A stretch of 30,706 nt of DNA from a virus. The notes beneath the pieces were generated by a model, which saw only the letters and a list, made by a program, of their open reading frames with translations, did not search any database and had not been told where the DNA came from. Each line of letters opens with the position of its first letter. The stretch's first letter is position 1. Of the stretch, positions 12,287 to 20,926 are shown in pieces. The stretch is taken from positions 1 through 30,706 of the IMG/VR virus record IMGVR_UViG_3300030202_001801. One strand, 5' to 3'. A program made the position numbers and the translations under genes.

Positions 12287-13543
12287 TCAAAATCCTACTT
12301 TTGCATCAAACCCTGATGAAGAACCTGTTATAGTTTCATCAAACATTTTATTTTGCTCTAAATTATTTTGCTCTCCAAACCTTTGTGTTCCAAGTCCGAG
12401 AAGTTGCAGAGGTTGAGTAAATTGTCCTGTACCAAAGTCATAAAGTTGACCCATACCACTTTGACCTATTTGCTGTCCAAGTAAACCTAAACGTGCATAT
12501 TCTTGTGCTAATTTTGCATTTTGTTGTGCTAAACCTGATTGCAATCCATAACCACGTTCTCTTGCTTGAATAGCACCTAATCTTTGTTTATCGCCTTGAT
12601 ATGCTAAATCTGCATCTCGTAGTTTGCGATTCATAATGTTTTGTGCTGTTTGTTGTTGAGCAGTTAAACCTCTTGCTAGTTGGTCTCTTCCACCTGCTAA
12701 CATAGTGGCTTGGTTTAAACGGTCTGCTGTTAAGTCTCTTTGCAGTTGTGTTTCACCACCTCTTAACATTGTTGATTGGTCTGATATATCTGCTCTTTGA
12801 CCTAAATCTGCTTGGCGTGTAGCTGCACCTAAAGCTTGTTTATAGGCTTCTGACCTTAATTCTGCACCTAATCCACCTCTTTTTCTTGCAGTTTCAGCAT
12901 CTAATTGTGCATCATATAGCCCTTGTCTGCCCCCAAAAGCTCCAGCACCAGCTTGTCTTGCTCTTCTCATATTTGAGGCTCTATCAGCACCAACATCAAA
13001 ATCTTGTAATGAAGCATCTACTACTTCTTGCGTATAAGGGTCTTGAAAACGTGCTATATCCGCAGGGTCAATACCTCTTGTTTGCACTCTTTCTAAATAA
13101 GGGTCGATACTTTGGTCGCCTATTTGTTGCATATAAGGGTCTATATCACCTGCTCTGATTGCTTGTTCACGTTCATACAATTCTGGATAATTTTGTTCTA
13201 AACTACCCATAGTATAAGAACCTCTGTCCATATATCCACGATAATAGTCAGCACCTAAATCTTCAATTCCTTGACTTGCTCTTGTTAATTCTTCTGGTGT
13301 TCTACCTGTTGTTAAACTTTCAAGGTAATCCATACCTCTAGGTTGTTCACCTAATACTGCTAACTGCCTTCGTGTTGCCTCTTGTTGTGCAGGTGTTAAA
13401 CCAACACCAACTTGTTGCTCTATAGGTAATTCATTAACAGAAAAAGCCCTGTCATATATAGGCTCGTTAATAGGTCCAGATATTTCTGTCTGTTCTTTCA
13501 TTCCTGGACTATTTGCAACAGGCTCGCCTCTAAAAATTGCCAT
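12287..13543 (-). CDS. Probable ejection/internal virion protein, 418 aa, Gln/Arg-rich with helical repeats
   Basis: The middle contains D-P-Y-T-Q-E-V-V-D-A-S-L...R-Q-A-G-A-G-A-F-G-G-R-Q-G, a pattern common in virion proteins of marine phages. It is followed by alanine/glutamine-rich helices, including two adjacent 22-residue units that both contain T-M-L-x-G-G-x-x-Q-L-x-R-x-L-T-A. An I-D-P-Y/I-D-P-A motif repeats three times before that (about 135-165). The C-terminal part is Gly/Gln-rich with G-L-L-G-Q-Q-I-G. No enzyme motif is seen. Long amphipathic helices suit a protein packed inside the capsid or tail tip and ejected with DNA. The family resemblance is good; the role is inferred. Confidence 0.52.
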   Translation of the reverse strand: MAIFRGEPVANSPGMKEQTEISGPINEPIYDRAFSVNELPIEQQVGVGLTPAQQEATRRQLAVLGEQPRGMDYLESLTTGRTPEELTRASQGIEDLGADYYRGYMDRGSYTMGSLEQNYPELYEREQAIRAGDIDPYMQQIGDQSIDPYLERVQTRGIDPADIARFQDPYTQEVVDASLQDFDVGADRASNMRRARQAGAGAFGGRQGLYDAQLDAETARKRGGLGAELRSEAYKQALGAATRQADLGQRADISDQSTMLRGGETQLQRDLTADRLNQATMLAGGRDQLARGLTAQQQTAQNIMNRKLRDADLAYQGDKQRLGAIQARERGYGLQSGLAQQNAKLAQEYARLGLLGQQIGQSGMGQLYDFGTGQFTQPLQLLGLGTQRFGEQNNLEQNKMFDETITGSSSGFDAKVGF

Positions 13544-13546
13544 TTT

Positions 13547-14194
13547 TTATCTCCCTACTGAACTCATAGCTCTTAATCGAGCAAGTCTTTGTGATGCTTC
13601 TAATTGGTTTTTATCCATATCTGCAAAATCTTGTGCATAATCATAACCAGAATTTACATTTGATTGCGGTATAGATGCAGATGTATCTGCTCTAGGTTTT
13701 GTTTTTACTCCTTCGTCATCTCTAAACAACATACCTTCACCATAATTATTATATTGTTCATCTGTAGTTAGCTCTGGTATTAAAGAAAAAATTTCATTTT
13801 CTGGAATACCTGCTTCTCTAAATAAATTTACTTGTTCTTGTGTAATTCCCATACCTAGTTCTGGTAAATTTCCCATGTTTTCGAAACCACCACCTGTTAC
13901 CAAGTTTCCTAGCTCAGTTCCTACAGGAAACGTACCACCGTAATTATCTAAAGCAGGTGGTCCTAAATTACCTTGTGGTGAACGGTCTATTCCTTGCTTA
14001 TACATATCATTTACTGTACCACCACGAAAAGACTGACCAAAACCTATTAAATCAGCTAACTGACCATACATTCTCATCCAATCATCAGGAACTATTGGTA
14101 AACTTGTTTTATCTTGCTGTAAATTTTCTGAGCCTGTTTTTTCTGTTTTATCTTCTTTTTTTGAAAAACCTAAACTTAAACCTTTTACTCCCAT
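13547..14194 (-). CDS. Hypothetical virion-region protein, 215 aa
   Basis: The N-terminus is short, Lys/Glu-rich and probably disordered (K-K-E-D-K-T-E-K-T-G). A middle section with D-D-W-M-R-M-Y-G-Q-L-A-D-L-I-G-F-G-Q-S-F-R-G-G follows, then an Asn/Gly/Pro-rich section with E-A-G-I-P-E-N-E-I-F-S-L-I-P, and a helical end (L-E-A-S-Q-R-L-A-R-L-R-A). No membrane segment or enzyme motif is seen. It lies between the nozzle-like and the ejection-like genes with two- and three-base gaps, so it is probably a minor tail or internal virion protein. No family recognised. Confidence 0.55.
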   Translation of the reverse strand: MGVKGLSLGFSKKEDKTEKTGSENLQQDKTSLPIVPDDWMRMYGQLADLIGFGQSFRGGTVNDMYKQGIDRSPQGNLGPPALDNYGGTFPVGTELGNLVTGGGFENMGNLPELGMGITQEQVNLFREAGIPENEIFSLIPELTTDEQYNNYGEGMLFRDDEGVKTKPRADTSASIPQSNVNSGYDYAQDFADMDKNQLEASQRLARLRAMSSVGR

Positions 14195-14196
14195 TA

Positions 14197-16320
14197 TTAT
14201 CTTCTCCTATTAGTTGGGTTAATATCTATTGACGGAGTACCTTGTCTGTAAAAACTAGGTGCATCTGTAGCACTCCATTCTATTTTAGCTATTTGACCTG
14301 TTGCTCTAACATCAACACGCCCTGTATCATTTGTAATACTTTGTGAACTATAACTACGTTCATTTGTGCCTCTTGCATCTCTTATTTGCGTAGTAAAGGT
14401 TACGTTATAACCACCTTGTAAATCTTCTGCATCAGGATACATACCGTTAATAAGTAAATGTTGGTCGCCATCACTAATATCAAACCAACCACTTGTTAAT
14501 GACCAAGAACGTGCAGAGCCATCATCTGAATAGCCTTTTTCGTGAAACCAAATATTACCATCTGTATCTACTGCTAGTGGATATTGATAACTTCCTGCAT
14601 CACACCATGAAGTACGATTAAAATTGCCTAAACTCCATGTTCCATTTGCATAACTGTAAATAATATAACGAGATACTTCGTTACCATCTCTGCTATCTGG
14701 ATAACTCCACCATATTTCGTTATATGCTGAATTATGCCACGCATAAACTTTATCATGTTGAACCCAAGCTAAATTACTAAACATATTACGTCTTACAGAA
14801 CTTACTAATGGCTCAACTACACCATTACCATAAGCATAAAACTGTCCACTTGGACTAAGCCAATACAATTTTCCTCTTGCTTCACAAACTGCATTAGGTC
14901 CAATTAAACCACAACCTGTTCCTATAAGGTCAAAATTAAATACAGTTGCAGGGTCAGAGGTAAACCGCATTGAATAAACCATATCATTACCCAAAATAAC
15001 ATTTTCTGACCTTGTTGCTATTCCTCTAACAAGATGTGTTCCGTTACTTAATGTAAAATTACCTGCTAAATTTGCTGCTGTTCCTGTCCATGTCTGGTTA
15101 TTACCTGTATCTGTCCAAGAAACACGCAAGGGGTCATAATTACCATTACCATCTGTACTGCCAATCGCTACCAATATACGTTCTGGTGTAACAAACATAG
15201 AACCAACTTTTGCAGGTTGATTAGATATTAAGTTTGCACTCATTAAAGTTTTAACAGATACATTATCTATTGCACCGTTTAAACCACCTCCTGTAAATTT
15301 AAAAGACTGTGTACCACCGTTACCTGTATAAAATACTTCTTTATAAGTACCTGATGCTCCAATACCTGCTTTAATAGTTGTAGTACCCCAAAAAGCATAA
15401 ACAGAACCACTTGCAATACTTGTGTCAAAATCTAACATTGCCCAAGCACCTGCACTTAATGATATATTTTGTGATAAATCACTTGAAGCATTTGATGCTT
15501 TTACATCACTACCTGATGCTGTCCAACCACTACCAAATGTCCAATAAGAGCCAATAGTAGCAAAATCACCGTTAGTAATAGCTTCTGTTGCACTCGTTTG
15601 AGGCGACCACTCATAAATCTGACCTTCTCTTGGACACGCTAATAAATTTTGACCCCACTTAGCAAGTGTCCATGTTCTAGGAAATAAATCTAAATCTGTA
15701 CTTGGGCTTGCAAATCCGTCAGTACCAAAACCGCCAGTACCATACCCTAAACCACCAAGACCATTTTCTTGTCCAGGTGCTAAACCATATTCATAATCAA
15801 CAGTACCACCGCCTGTTGCTCCACTTGATGCTTCTGCGGTATGTGTAATTGTATAAGCATTTACACTTGTTACACCTACTACATGATATTCACCATTTAT
15901 TGTAATACCACCTACTGCACTTGCATTAGAAAATCTTACCAGTTGGTCTACAATTAAACCATGTCCTGTATCTGCTACTGTAACAGTTGTGCTTTCATTA
16001 ACAGTTGTAAAAGGATTAGTTAGTGTGCCTCTTTCTATAACTGGTGTTATAGTTAATAAATCACCATCATTATCCATAGCATATAAATCTGTGTTCGTAC
16101 CTATAGCAAGATATGGATTACGGTTATTATCACTCCAAGTCATCATACCTCTGGCTTTGCCAAATACACTTTTATTAGAGGCTTTTTCTTGACCACCTAT
16201 AGTTTCAGCTTTTCCGTTTACAAACCTTATTTTATCTGCATCAACAAAATAGTTTTCAGCAGTTAAAGGGCTGTCATCTGGATGTATTCCTGCTTGTATG
16301 CGAATTGCGGATAATGGCAT
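14197..16320 (-). CDS. Tail nozzle/hub-like protein, 707 aa (P22 gp10-type role)
   Basis: The first 60 residues (A-G-I-H-P-D-D-S-P-L-T-A-E-N-Y-F-V-D-A-D-K-I-R-F-V-N-G-K) resemble openings of podovirus tail hub/nozzle proteins. The body is strongly beta, with repeating blades ending in D-x-D-G-N-I-W-F or similar (N-R-N-P-Y-L-A-I-G, G-K-L-Y-W-L-S-P-S-G-Q-F-Y-A-Y-G-N-G). This suggests a beta-propeller like P22 gp10 or the SU10 nozzle, which closes the tail end and attaches fibres. A probable carbohydrate-binding-like insert lies at about 245-355 (Y-W-T-F-G-S-G-W-T...L-D-F-D-T). It stands after adaptor and fibre genes, as expected. The fold call is by eye. Confidence 0.6.
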   Translation of the reverse strand: MPLSAIRIQAGIHPDDSPLTAENYFVDADKIRFVNGKAETIGGQEKASNKSVFGKARGMMTWSDNNRNPYLAIGTNTDLYAMDNDGDLLTITPVIERGTLTNPFTTVNESTTVTVADTGHGLIVDQLVRFSNASAVGGITINGEYHVVGVTSVNAYTITHTAEASSGATGGGTVDYEYGLAPGQENGLGGLGYGTGGFGTDGFASPSTDLDLFPRTWTLAKWGQNLLACPREGQIYEWSPQTSATEAITNGDFATIGSYWTFGSGWTASGSDVKASNASSDLSQNISLSAGAWAMLDFDTSIASGSVYAFWGTTTIKAGIGASGTYKEVFYTGNGGTQSFKFTGGGLNGAIDNVSVKTLMSANLISNQPAKVGSMFVTPERILVAIGSTDGNGNYDPLRVSWTDTGNNQTWTGTAANLAGNFTLSNGTHLVRGIATRSENVILGNDMVYSMRFTSDPATVFNFDLIGTGCGLIGPNAVCEARGKLYWLSPSGQFYAYGNGVVEPLVSSVRRNMFSNLAWVQHDKVYAWHNSAYNEIWWSYPDSRDGNEVSRYIIYSYANGTWSLGNFNRTSWCDAGSYQYPLAVDTDGNIWFHEKGYSDDGSARSWSLTSGWFDISDGDQHLLINGMYPDAEDLQGGYNVTFTTQIRDARGTNERSYSSQSITNDTGRVDVRATGQIAKIEWSATDAPSFYRQGTPSIDINPTNRRR

Positions 16321-16643
16321 TAATCTTTAACCCACGCATTTAATAATGCAGTACGTTCGTCACTTGTCATAATACTTTTAGTAACAAGTGTAGATGTTAA
16401 ACTTTCTGTTAATGTCTTATCAAAAAATTTAGAACCTACATATCTTTCATAAGCATAGATAACATCACCATCAGAGCTGTCTTTCATAGCTTTTATAACA
16501 ACACCGTATCTTGTTGCAGTCAAACCACTTGCAAGCCAAGTGTCCATAAATTCAGTTTTAGTTAAACGTCTAGGAAATGTACCTGCATTAGACTTAGCTT
16601 GTGAATTATCTGGTGTTCCATTTTTGGCATAATATACGACCAT
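16320..16643 (-). CDS. Small tail-region hypothetical protein, 107 aa
   Basis: AAGGAAAAAC precedes the ATG. The sequence is mixed, with T-K-T-E-F-M-D-T-W at about 28-36 and an alpha-helical end. There is no membrane segment or enzyme motif. It shares a single base with the nozzle start downstream and follows the 204-aa protein by nine bases, so it is translated with the tail genes and may be an assembly factor or small tail-tip component. No family recognised. Confidence 0.52.
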   Translation of the reverse strand: MVVYYAKNGTPDNSQAKSNAGTFPRRLTKTEFMDTWLASGLTATRYGVVIKAMKDSSDGDVIYAYERYVGSKFFDKTLTESLTSTLVTKSIMTSDERTALLNAWVKD

Positions 16644-16652
16644 TGTTTTTCC

Positions 16653-17267
16653 TTATGCTATTTTTACACCCATGAGTGGTGCTTTGTTGTAATAAATTGG
16701 AGTAGGTGCTGATGATGGTAAACTTGCATACGAATGAGCTGCATACCAAACTGAGCCAACACCAAGTGAGCTTCCACCACTATTCCATGCAGAAACACCT
16801 TTATCTGTATCACCAAAATTTAATCCATAAGCCTGGAATGTAAGTGAAATTGAAGCGTTAGCAACTAAGCCTATCCAATAGACTTTCCCACCTTCTAGTG
16901 CTTGGTCAGTAATATCTGCTACACGAACATCACTTGTTCCATCTAATGCAATTTCGCCTGATTGTTGTAACAATGTATTAGGGACATTAACTGCTGTGCT
17001 GTCATAAATACCTATACGAATATCATCACCGCTATCACCCGTACCACTATTATCAAAAACTAAATGTGATATTGTGCAATCTTGTCGGCAATAAAATGGT
17101 GCTGCATAAATAAAATTAGCACTTACAGAATCAGATGTATAAAAATTACTGTTACCTGCCCACGTAGAATATAAACTGCCACTTGTATAACTAGCAGTTG
17201 ATTGTGAGGTATTTAACGGATAACCATTATAAGCTACGGATGGTGTTGTTGGTTTATGAATACCCAT
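16653..17267 (-). CDS. Beta-rich tail-fibre-associated protein, 204 aa
   Basis: The protein is Ser/Gly/Tyr-rich with alternating beta pattern; D-D-I-R-I-G-I-Y-D-S at about 104-113 and G-K-V-Y-W-I-G-L-V at about 147-155 resemble the jelly-roll-like modules of phage receptor-binding or tail-appendage proteins. There is no catalytic motif. It overlaps the 106-aa gene upstream by one base and belongs to a fibre block (17597-18475, 17267-17587, 16653-17267). A surface-glycan binding role is possible, but this is an inference. Confidence 0.5.
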   Translation of the reverse strand: MGIHKPTTPSVAYNGYPLNTSQSTASYTSGSLYSTWAGNSNFYTSDSVSANFIYAAPFYCRQDCTISHLVFDNSGTGDSGDDIRIGIYDSTAVNVPNTLLQQSGEIALDGTSDVRVADITDQALEGGKVYWIGLVANASISLTFQAYGLNFGDTDKGVSAWNSGGSSLGVGSVWYAAHSYASLPSSAPTPIYYNKAPLMGVKIA

Positions 17268-17587
17268 TAGGTTGTAGTCCTTTCAAGTCCATCAACAACT
17301 ACTGAAATATTTGTTGCTGAACCATAAGCCACAATAATTTGTGCAGTTTGCATATGGATTCCTGTTCGTTGAAAAGATTGGTTTCCTGCTAAACTGTAAT
17401 CGTATTCTATATACTCATCATTTGATGGTGTACCGCCATCTGCATTTGCTAAACGAACTGTGACAGCAGTTGCATTTCGGTTGCATACATTTACGTTTAC
17501 AAGTGCTTCTTTACCAGAGCCAACAGTATAAACAGAAGTGTTAGTAGTTGCTGATAAATCTGCTTTACCTAGTAATTTTAAACTCAT
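17267..17587 (-). CDS. Small beta-sandwich-like tail/decoration protein, 106 aa
   Basis: Repeated short beta strands (V-N-V-N-V-C-N-R, V-T-V-R-L-A, I-I-V-A-Y-G-S-A-T-N-I-S-V-V-V) and a polar composition suggest a single immunoglobulin- or jelly-roll-like domain. Proteins of this type and pattern (L-L-G-K-A-D-L-S-A-T-T-N-T-S-V-Y-T-V at the start) are common in marine phage virion blocks as fibre-associated or decoration proteins. It lies directly after the 292-aa fibre gene. Confidence 0.5.
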   Translation of the reverse strand: MSLKLLGKADLSATTNTSVYTVGSGKEALVNVNVCNRNATAVTVRLANADGGTPSNDEYIEYDYSLAGNQSFQRTGIHMQTAQIIVAYGSATNISVVVDGLERTTT

Positions 17588-17596
17588 ATTATTCTC

Positions 17597-18475
17597 CTAT
17601 AATGACATTGCATAAGACAATGCGTGTTCTTCAATGGTTGCAGGAACGGTTGCAGTTATTTGTAAAGTTTCATTACTTCCATCATTTAAAGTTGTTACGG
17701 TTATATTAGAACCTGCAACAATTTTGTTTTCAAGAAAGTTTGCAGTTGTATCATTACTTGATACTTTGCCTTTGTAATCCAAAGTTACACTACTCGCTAC
17801 AGTTAGTGTTTCATCTGCACCTGCACTTCCTACTGTTAATGTAATACCTGTACCTGCTTGCAAAGCACCACCGCCACCACCTAAAAATCTATTAGTAGTA
17901 TCAGCAGAAGTTACTTTAACTGTACCTGCGGTATTAGATGATGTACTTGCTGCAATAGCACTATCCATCTGACCTTTATTAACACCGTCACTGTCAGCAG
18001 TTCCTGTTGTTAAATTTAAAATCTTTCCTGCTAGTGTTAATGCACCATTTATTCTTGATGCACCTGCACTATATGTTCCGTAAGAATAAACATTAGAGCC
18101 ATTAGAAAATACATGAATTTGATGTCCTGTTGGTATTGCTATACCAGTTCCACTTGCAGTTTTTATAGTCAAATTTTGACCACAAACATTATAGACAAGA
18201 AAATGTTTTTCTACTGATGGAATTATAACATTTACTGCACTTGATAAACTACCAGTAAACCATAAAACTCTTTGTTTAGCCTGGTCGCTAACAGTATAAT
18301 TAGAAGTTGTAAGCGTGTAATCATCAGAATTGCTTAATGCTATAACCTCTACACCATCACTAATCTGGTCAACGCAATCTAATACTTCATTTAATTTAGT
18401 ATCACCCCATGTATTAACATTACTGCCCAATGATTGTTTTCTTAATCTATTTCTTGTTGTTGCTGAATCTGCCAT
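17597..18475 (-). CDS. Tail fibre-like protein, 292 aa
   Basis: The N-terminus (T-R-N-R-L-R-K-Q-S-L-G-S-N-V-N-T-W-G-D-T-K-L, spread over residues 7-28) is the type used by many marine phage fibres for attachment to the tail. The rest is Ser/Thr/Gly-rich with beta repeats, including F-L-G-G-G-G-G-A-L-Q-A-G-T-G-I-T-L-T-V and G-S-N-I-T-V-T-T-L-N-D-G-S-N-E-T-L, typical of trimeric fibre shafts. G-A-L-T-L-A-G-K-I-L-N-L matches the common fibre repeat module. No enzyme motif is seen. It likely takes part in host recognition. Confidence 0.65.
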   Translation of the reverse strand: MADSATTRNRLRKQSLGSNVNTWGDTKLNEVLDCVDQISDGVEVIALSNSDDYTLTTSNYTVSDQAKQRVLWFTGSLSSAVNVIIPSVEKHFLVYNVCGQNLTIKTASGTGIAIPTGHQIHVFSNGSNVYSYGTYSAGASRINGALTLAGKILNLTTGTADSDGVNKGQMDSAIAASTSSNTAGTVKVTSADTTNRFLGGGGGALQAGTGITLTVGSAGADETLTVASSVTLDYKGKVSSNDTTANFLENKIVAGSNITVTTLNDGSNETLQITATVPATIEEHALSYAMSL

Positions 18476-18483
18476 ATTTTTTC

Positions 18484-18717
18484 CTAGCTTACTGTTGCTC
18501 CATCTTTAACTCTTTTCCAATTACTACCATCACTTGTTGCAATCGTTCTACCGCCTGTTTCATTGGAAACTATAATTGCTGTATTAATAAATTCAGCAGG
18601 GTTAGGTAAATCAGCTACCAAGTAAGATTGTAACGGTAAAGGTCTTTGAAATTGTCGTTCTATAAATTTTGTTATTTCTATAGGGTCGTTTGTGGTTAAA
18701 GTTGCAAACTTTGTCAT
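18484..18717 (-). CDS. Small tail-region protein, 77 aa
   Basis: The C-terminal half (A-E-F-I-N-T-A-I-I-V-S-N-E-T-G-G-R-T-I-A-T-S-D-G-S-N-W-K-R-V) resembles the short segment found at fibre N-termini or in small phage tail proteins (S-D-G-x-N-W-x-R). It overlaps the adaptor gene by 4 bases (ATGA) and precedes the fibre by eight, so it may be a fibre-attachment protein. No membrane segment. Function inferred from place. Confidence 0.52.
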   Translation of the reverse strand: MTKFATLTTNDPIEITKFIERQFQRPLPLQSYLVADLPNPAEFINTAIIVSNETGGRTIATSDGSNWKRVKDGATVS

Positions 18718-19397
18718 GCAATAGCAACCTGCACACTAGCTCTTGTAGGCACTACACCAAAACGGGTAACTCTGTCATCTCTCATTAAATCAGCAAGTTT
18801 AGCATCATAATAACTTTCCCATATTTGGGTAGCATTATAATCTTGAACATACATACATAATTCAACCATTGATGCTCCAACATAAACACCTACACCATTT
18901 TCTAATAGCCAATTTGATGTTGTTGATGCTGATAATTTATCTAATGCTTTATAAAATATTATTCTAAGGTCATAAGCTGCATCTGGAATAGGTCGCAAAA
19001 ATGCTGTATTTGTTCCTACTATTGCATAGGCTTGTGGTTTTGAATTTGCTAAACCTGGAAACGTATTAAATAAACTATTTATATCACCATAACCTTGTAA
19101 AACTTGATAAGGATTTGTTGTGATAGCCATTGTTCGTAAAGCTAAAAACCCTGTTGGCATCGTAATTGTTTCTGTGCCACCTACTGTATTTACAGTATCA
19201 TCTACTGTTTCCATTTGTCCTATGCCACCTTTAGACATAAGGTCATTTTGTATTCTTTGTTCTGCTAATGATATTGCTCTTACTATTTGACTGTCTAAAG
19301 ATGTTGGCGAAAACGTAGTTACAGCATCCGATAAATCTGTTCTGTTAATAGTGTCAGCTAAATGTGCTTGTAAATCATTATAATTTTCAATACTCAT
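18714..19397 (-). CDS. Head-tail adaptor protein (P22 gp4/SU10-type)
   Basis: This 227-aa protein has a helical start with D-L-Q-A-H-L-A-D-T-I-N-R-T-D-L and I-S-L-A-E-Q-R-I-Q-N-D-L, then a central beta part with I-T-M-P-T-G-F-L-A-L-R-T, then A-F-L-R-P-I-P-D-A-A-Y-D-L-R-I-I-F-Y at about 130-147 and a helical C-terminus. This layout (D-F-L..R.......P.....Y.L...Y) is that of adaptor proteins that bind the portal dodecamer and seal DNA after packaging. It lies two genes after the capsid and before the fibres, as expected. It overlaps the 150-aa gene by 4 bases. Confidence 0.7.
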   Translation of the reverse strand: MSIENYNDLQAHLADTINRTDLSDAVTTFSPTSLDSQIVRAISLAEQRIQNDLMSKGGIGQMETVDDTVNTVGGTETITMPTGFLALRTMAITTNPYQVLQGYGDINSLFNTFPGLANSKPQAYAIVGTNTAFLRPIPDAAYDLRIIFYKALDKLSASTTSNWLLENGVGVYVGASMVELCMYVQDYNATQIWESYYDAKLADLMRDDRVTRFGVVPTRASVQVAIA

Positions 19398-19846
19398 ATT
19401 TCACGTTTCCTGTTGCCTATTTTATGAGGTACAGATTTTAAATATTTGTTATCAGGGTCATCTAAAATAGATAACATTTTCTTTTTGTCATACAAACCTG
19501 TTCTGGCTTCTAAACCTGATTGTTCTTTTAATTGATGATGTAGCATTTCGGGAATAGCATATTGTTGCACCATTTCCTTGCCTTTATAGCCATCAAAATT
19601 GTTTTGTTTTTCTTTGTTTAATCTAATTGCAGTTTTTGCAATTACATCAGGTAATACTTTACCTACAGTAACTTCTTTAGTTACATGATTAAATTCTAAG
19701 TATGTTTGTGTAAATGTTAATGGGTCTGTTTTTACATAAATAGACTGGTCTTTGTTTTTCTTTTGTAATTTAAAGTCACTTAAAATTGGATGACCCATAC
19801 CAAGTAAAGGTGCATCTTTTTGCACATCTTTGTTTTCAATTTGCAT
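19394..19846 (-). CDS. Hypothetical head/connector-region protein, 150 aa
   Basis: The sequence is basic and Lys/Gln-rich with L-G-M-G-H-P-I-L-S-D-F at about 15-25 and a helix M-V-Q-Q-Y-A-I-P-E-M-L-H-H-Q-L near 92-106. It follows the capsid terminator and overlaps the adaptor by 4 bases. No membrane or enzyme motif. It could be a connector or assembly factor; the family is not recognised. Confidence 0.52.
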   Translation of the reverse strand: MQIENKDVQKDAPLLGMGHPILSDFKLQKKNKDQSIYVKTDPLTFTQTYLEFNHVTKEVTVGKVLPDVIAKTAIRLNKEKQNNFDGYKGKEMVQQYAIPEMLHHQLKEQSGLEARTGLYDKKKMLSILDDPDNKYLKSVPHKIGNRKREI

Positions 19847-19848
19847 AT

Positions 19849-19881
19849 AAAAAAAAGGAGTAGGTTATTAGCCTACTCCTT
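19849..19881 (-). terminator. Terminator/attenuator directly after the major capsid gene
   Basis: On the minus strand, AAGGAGTAGG (19881-19872) and CCTACTCCTT (19864-19855) form a perfect 10-bp stem with a 7-base loop, followed by a run of T bases to 19849. It begins 25 bases after the capsid stop, so it probably lets the capsid be made in excess while some transcripts read through to the tail genes. Confidence 0.85.
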
Positions 19882-19905
19882 CCAGTTTAGGGGAGGGTTA
19901 TAAAA

Positions 19906-20901
19906 TTACGCTAAATTACTTACAAAAGCATGGGCTTTTGGCGCGCCAATTTTAAGTGTGTAATTTGCAAATATCATTTCTCGGTCTGCTAAACCTGTTG
20001 TTCCCAAAGGTCTGTTTTGCATAGGCTCTAAGAAAGCAACTTCTGCATACTTACTATCTACCATAAAGGCAGTTATATCTAAGAATGAAGTATCACTTGC
20101 CATTTGTCTATTTACAGTTACAGCCAATGAACCAAAGTCAGATAACCAACTTTCAACAGAACCAACTATAGTAGCAGCTTCTGTTTTGCTGATATTTTGT
20201 CTAACTTGTACTGCTCCACTAATTGATGATGCTAATGCAAGACCAGAAAAATCAATTTTCTTATCTGGAGATAGCATTACAAAATCAGGTGAACCACCAT
20301 CTATATAGGCTTCTTTTAAAGCACCATTAAGAATAGTAAGACTTAATGCTCTAACTGTACTAGCACTAAAGTTCCAAGCATCAGTACCATCACCAGTAGC
20401 AGCAGTAAATCTGTCTGTACCTGTGTTATCAGTGTTAGTGATATATGTTGCTAAACCAGAACATTGTGTAACAGTTAATGGTCCACCTGCAGCTTGTGCA
20501 TTGTTGTTAAGCAAAATTACTTCCATATCACGTTTAAGTTCTAATCCACGCAATAACCTTTGCTCGTCTAGTTCGTCATCAATTCCTGCGACATCAACAG
20601 CGTTAGCAGTTGTTGTTACAGCAAATGCTTTGTACGAAATAGCACATCTGTTTCCAATACGAGAACGTGCTGTAGCTGCTGTTGCAGATGGCTCGTCACC
20701 TTCTAATTGAAAGTTACTTGTACTTGGTGAAGCAAGTGTTTGAATTTGCCACTCAACATAACGGTTAGTTGCTCTTCCAGATGTAGAAATATTACTCTGA
20801 AAAGGTGTCTCTTCTGGGTCGATTCGGTAGACAATATCGGCGAGGTCCTCCCTTATACCTATCTGTGCAAAGGTATTTTGGGCATTTGTTGTCATAGCCA
20901 T
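19906..20901 (-). CDS. Major capsid protein (SU10-type, DUF5309-like)
   Basis: This 331-aa protein opens with N-A-Q-N-T-F-A-Q-I-G-I-R-E-D-L-A-D at residues 6-22, then I-D-P-E-E-T-P-F-Q-S, then an F-Q-L-E-G-D-E-P region and Y-K-A-F-A-V-T. This is the N-terminal pattern of the SU10 major capsid family, an HK97-type fold. The D-D-E-L-D-E-Q-R-L-L-R-G-L-E-L-K-R-D-M-E helix is the long spine helix. Several hundred copies form the icosahedral shell. Scaffold precedes it and a strong terminator follows it. Family identification is by conserved opening and position. Confidence 0.85.
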   Translation of the reverse strand: MAMTTNAQNTFAQIGIREDLADIVYRIDPEETPFQSNISTSGRATNRYVEWQIQTLASPSTSNFQLEGDEPSATAATARSRIGNRCAISYKAFAVTTTANAVDVAGIDDELDEQRLLRGLELKRDMEVILLNNNAQAAGGPLTVTQCSGLATYITNTDNTGTDRFTAATGDGTDAWNFSASTVRALSLTILNGALKEAYIDGGSPDFVMLSPDKKIDFSGLALASSISGAVQVRQNISKTEAATIVGSVESWLSDFGSLAVTVNRQMASDTSFLDITAFMVDSKYAEVAFLEPMQNRPLGTTGLADREMIFANYTLKIGAPKAHAFVSNLA

Positions 20902-20926
20902 GACGTTATTCTCCTAAATTAAAGTT

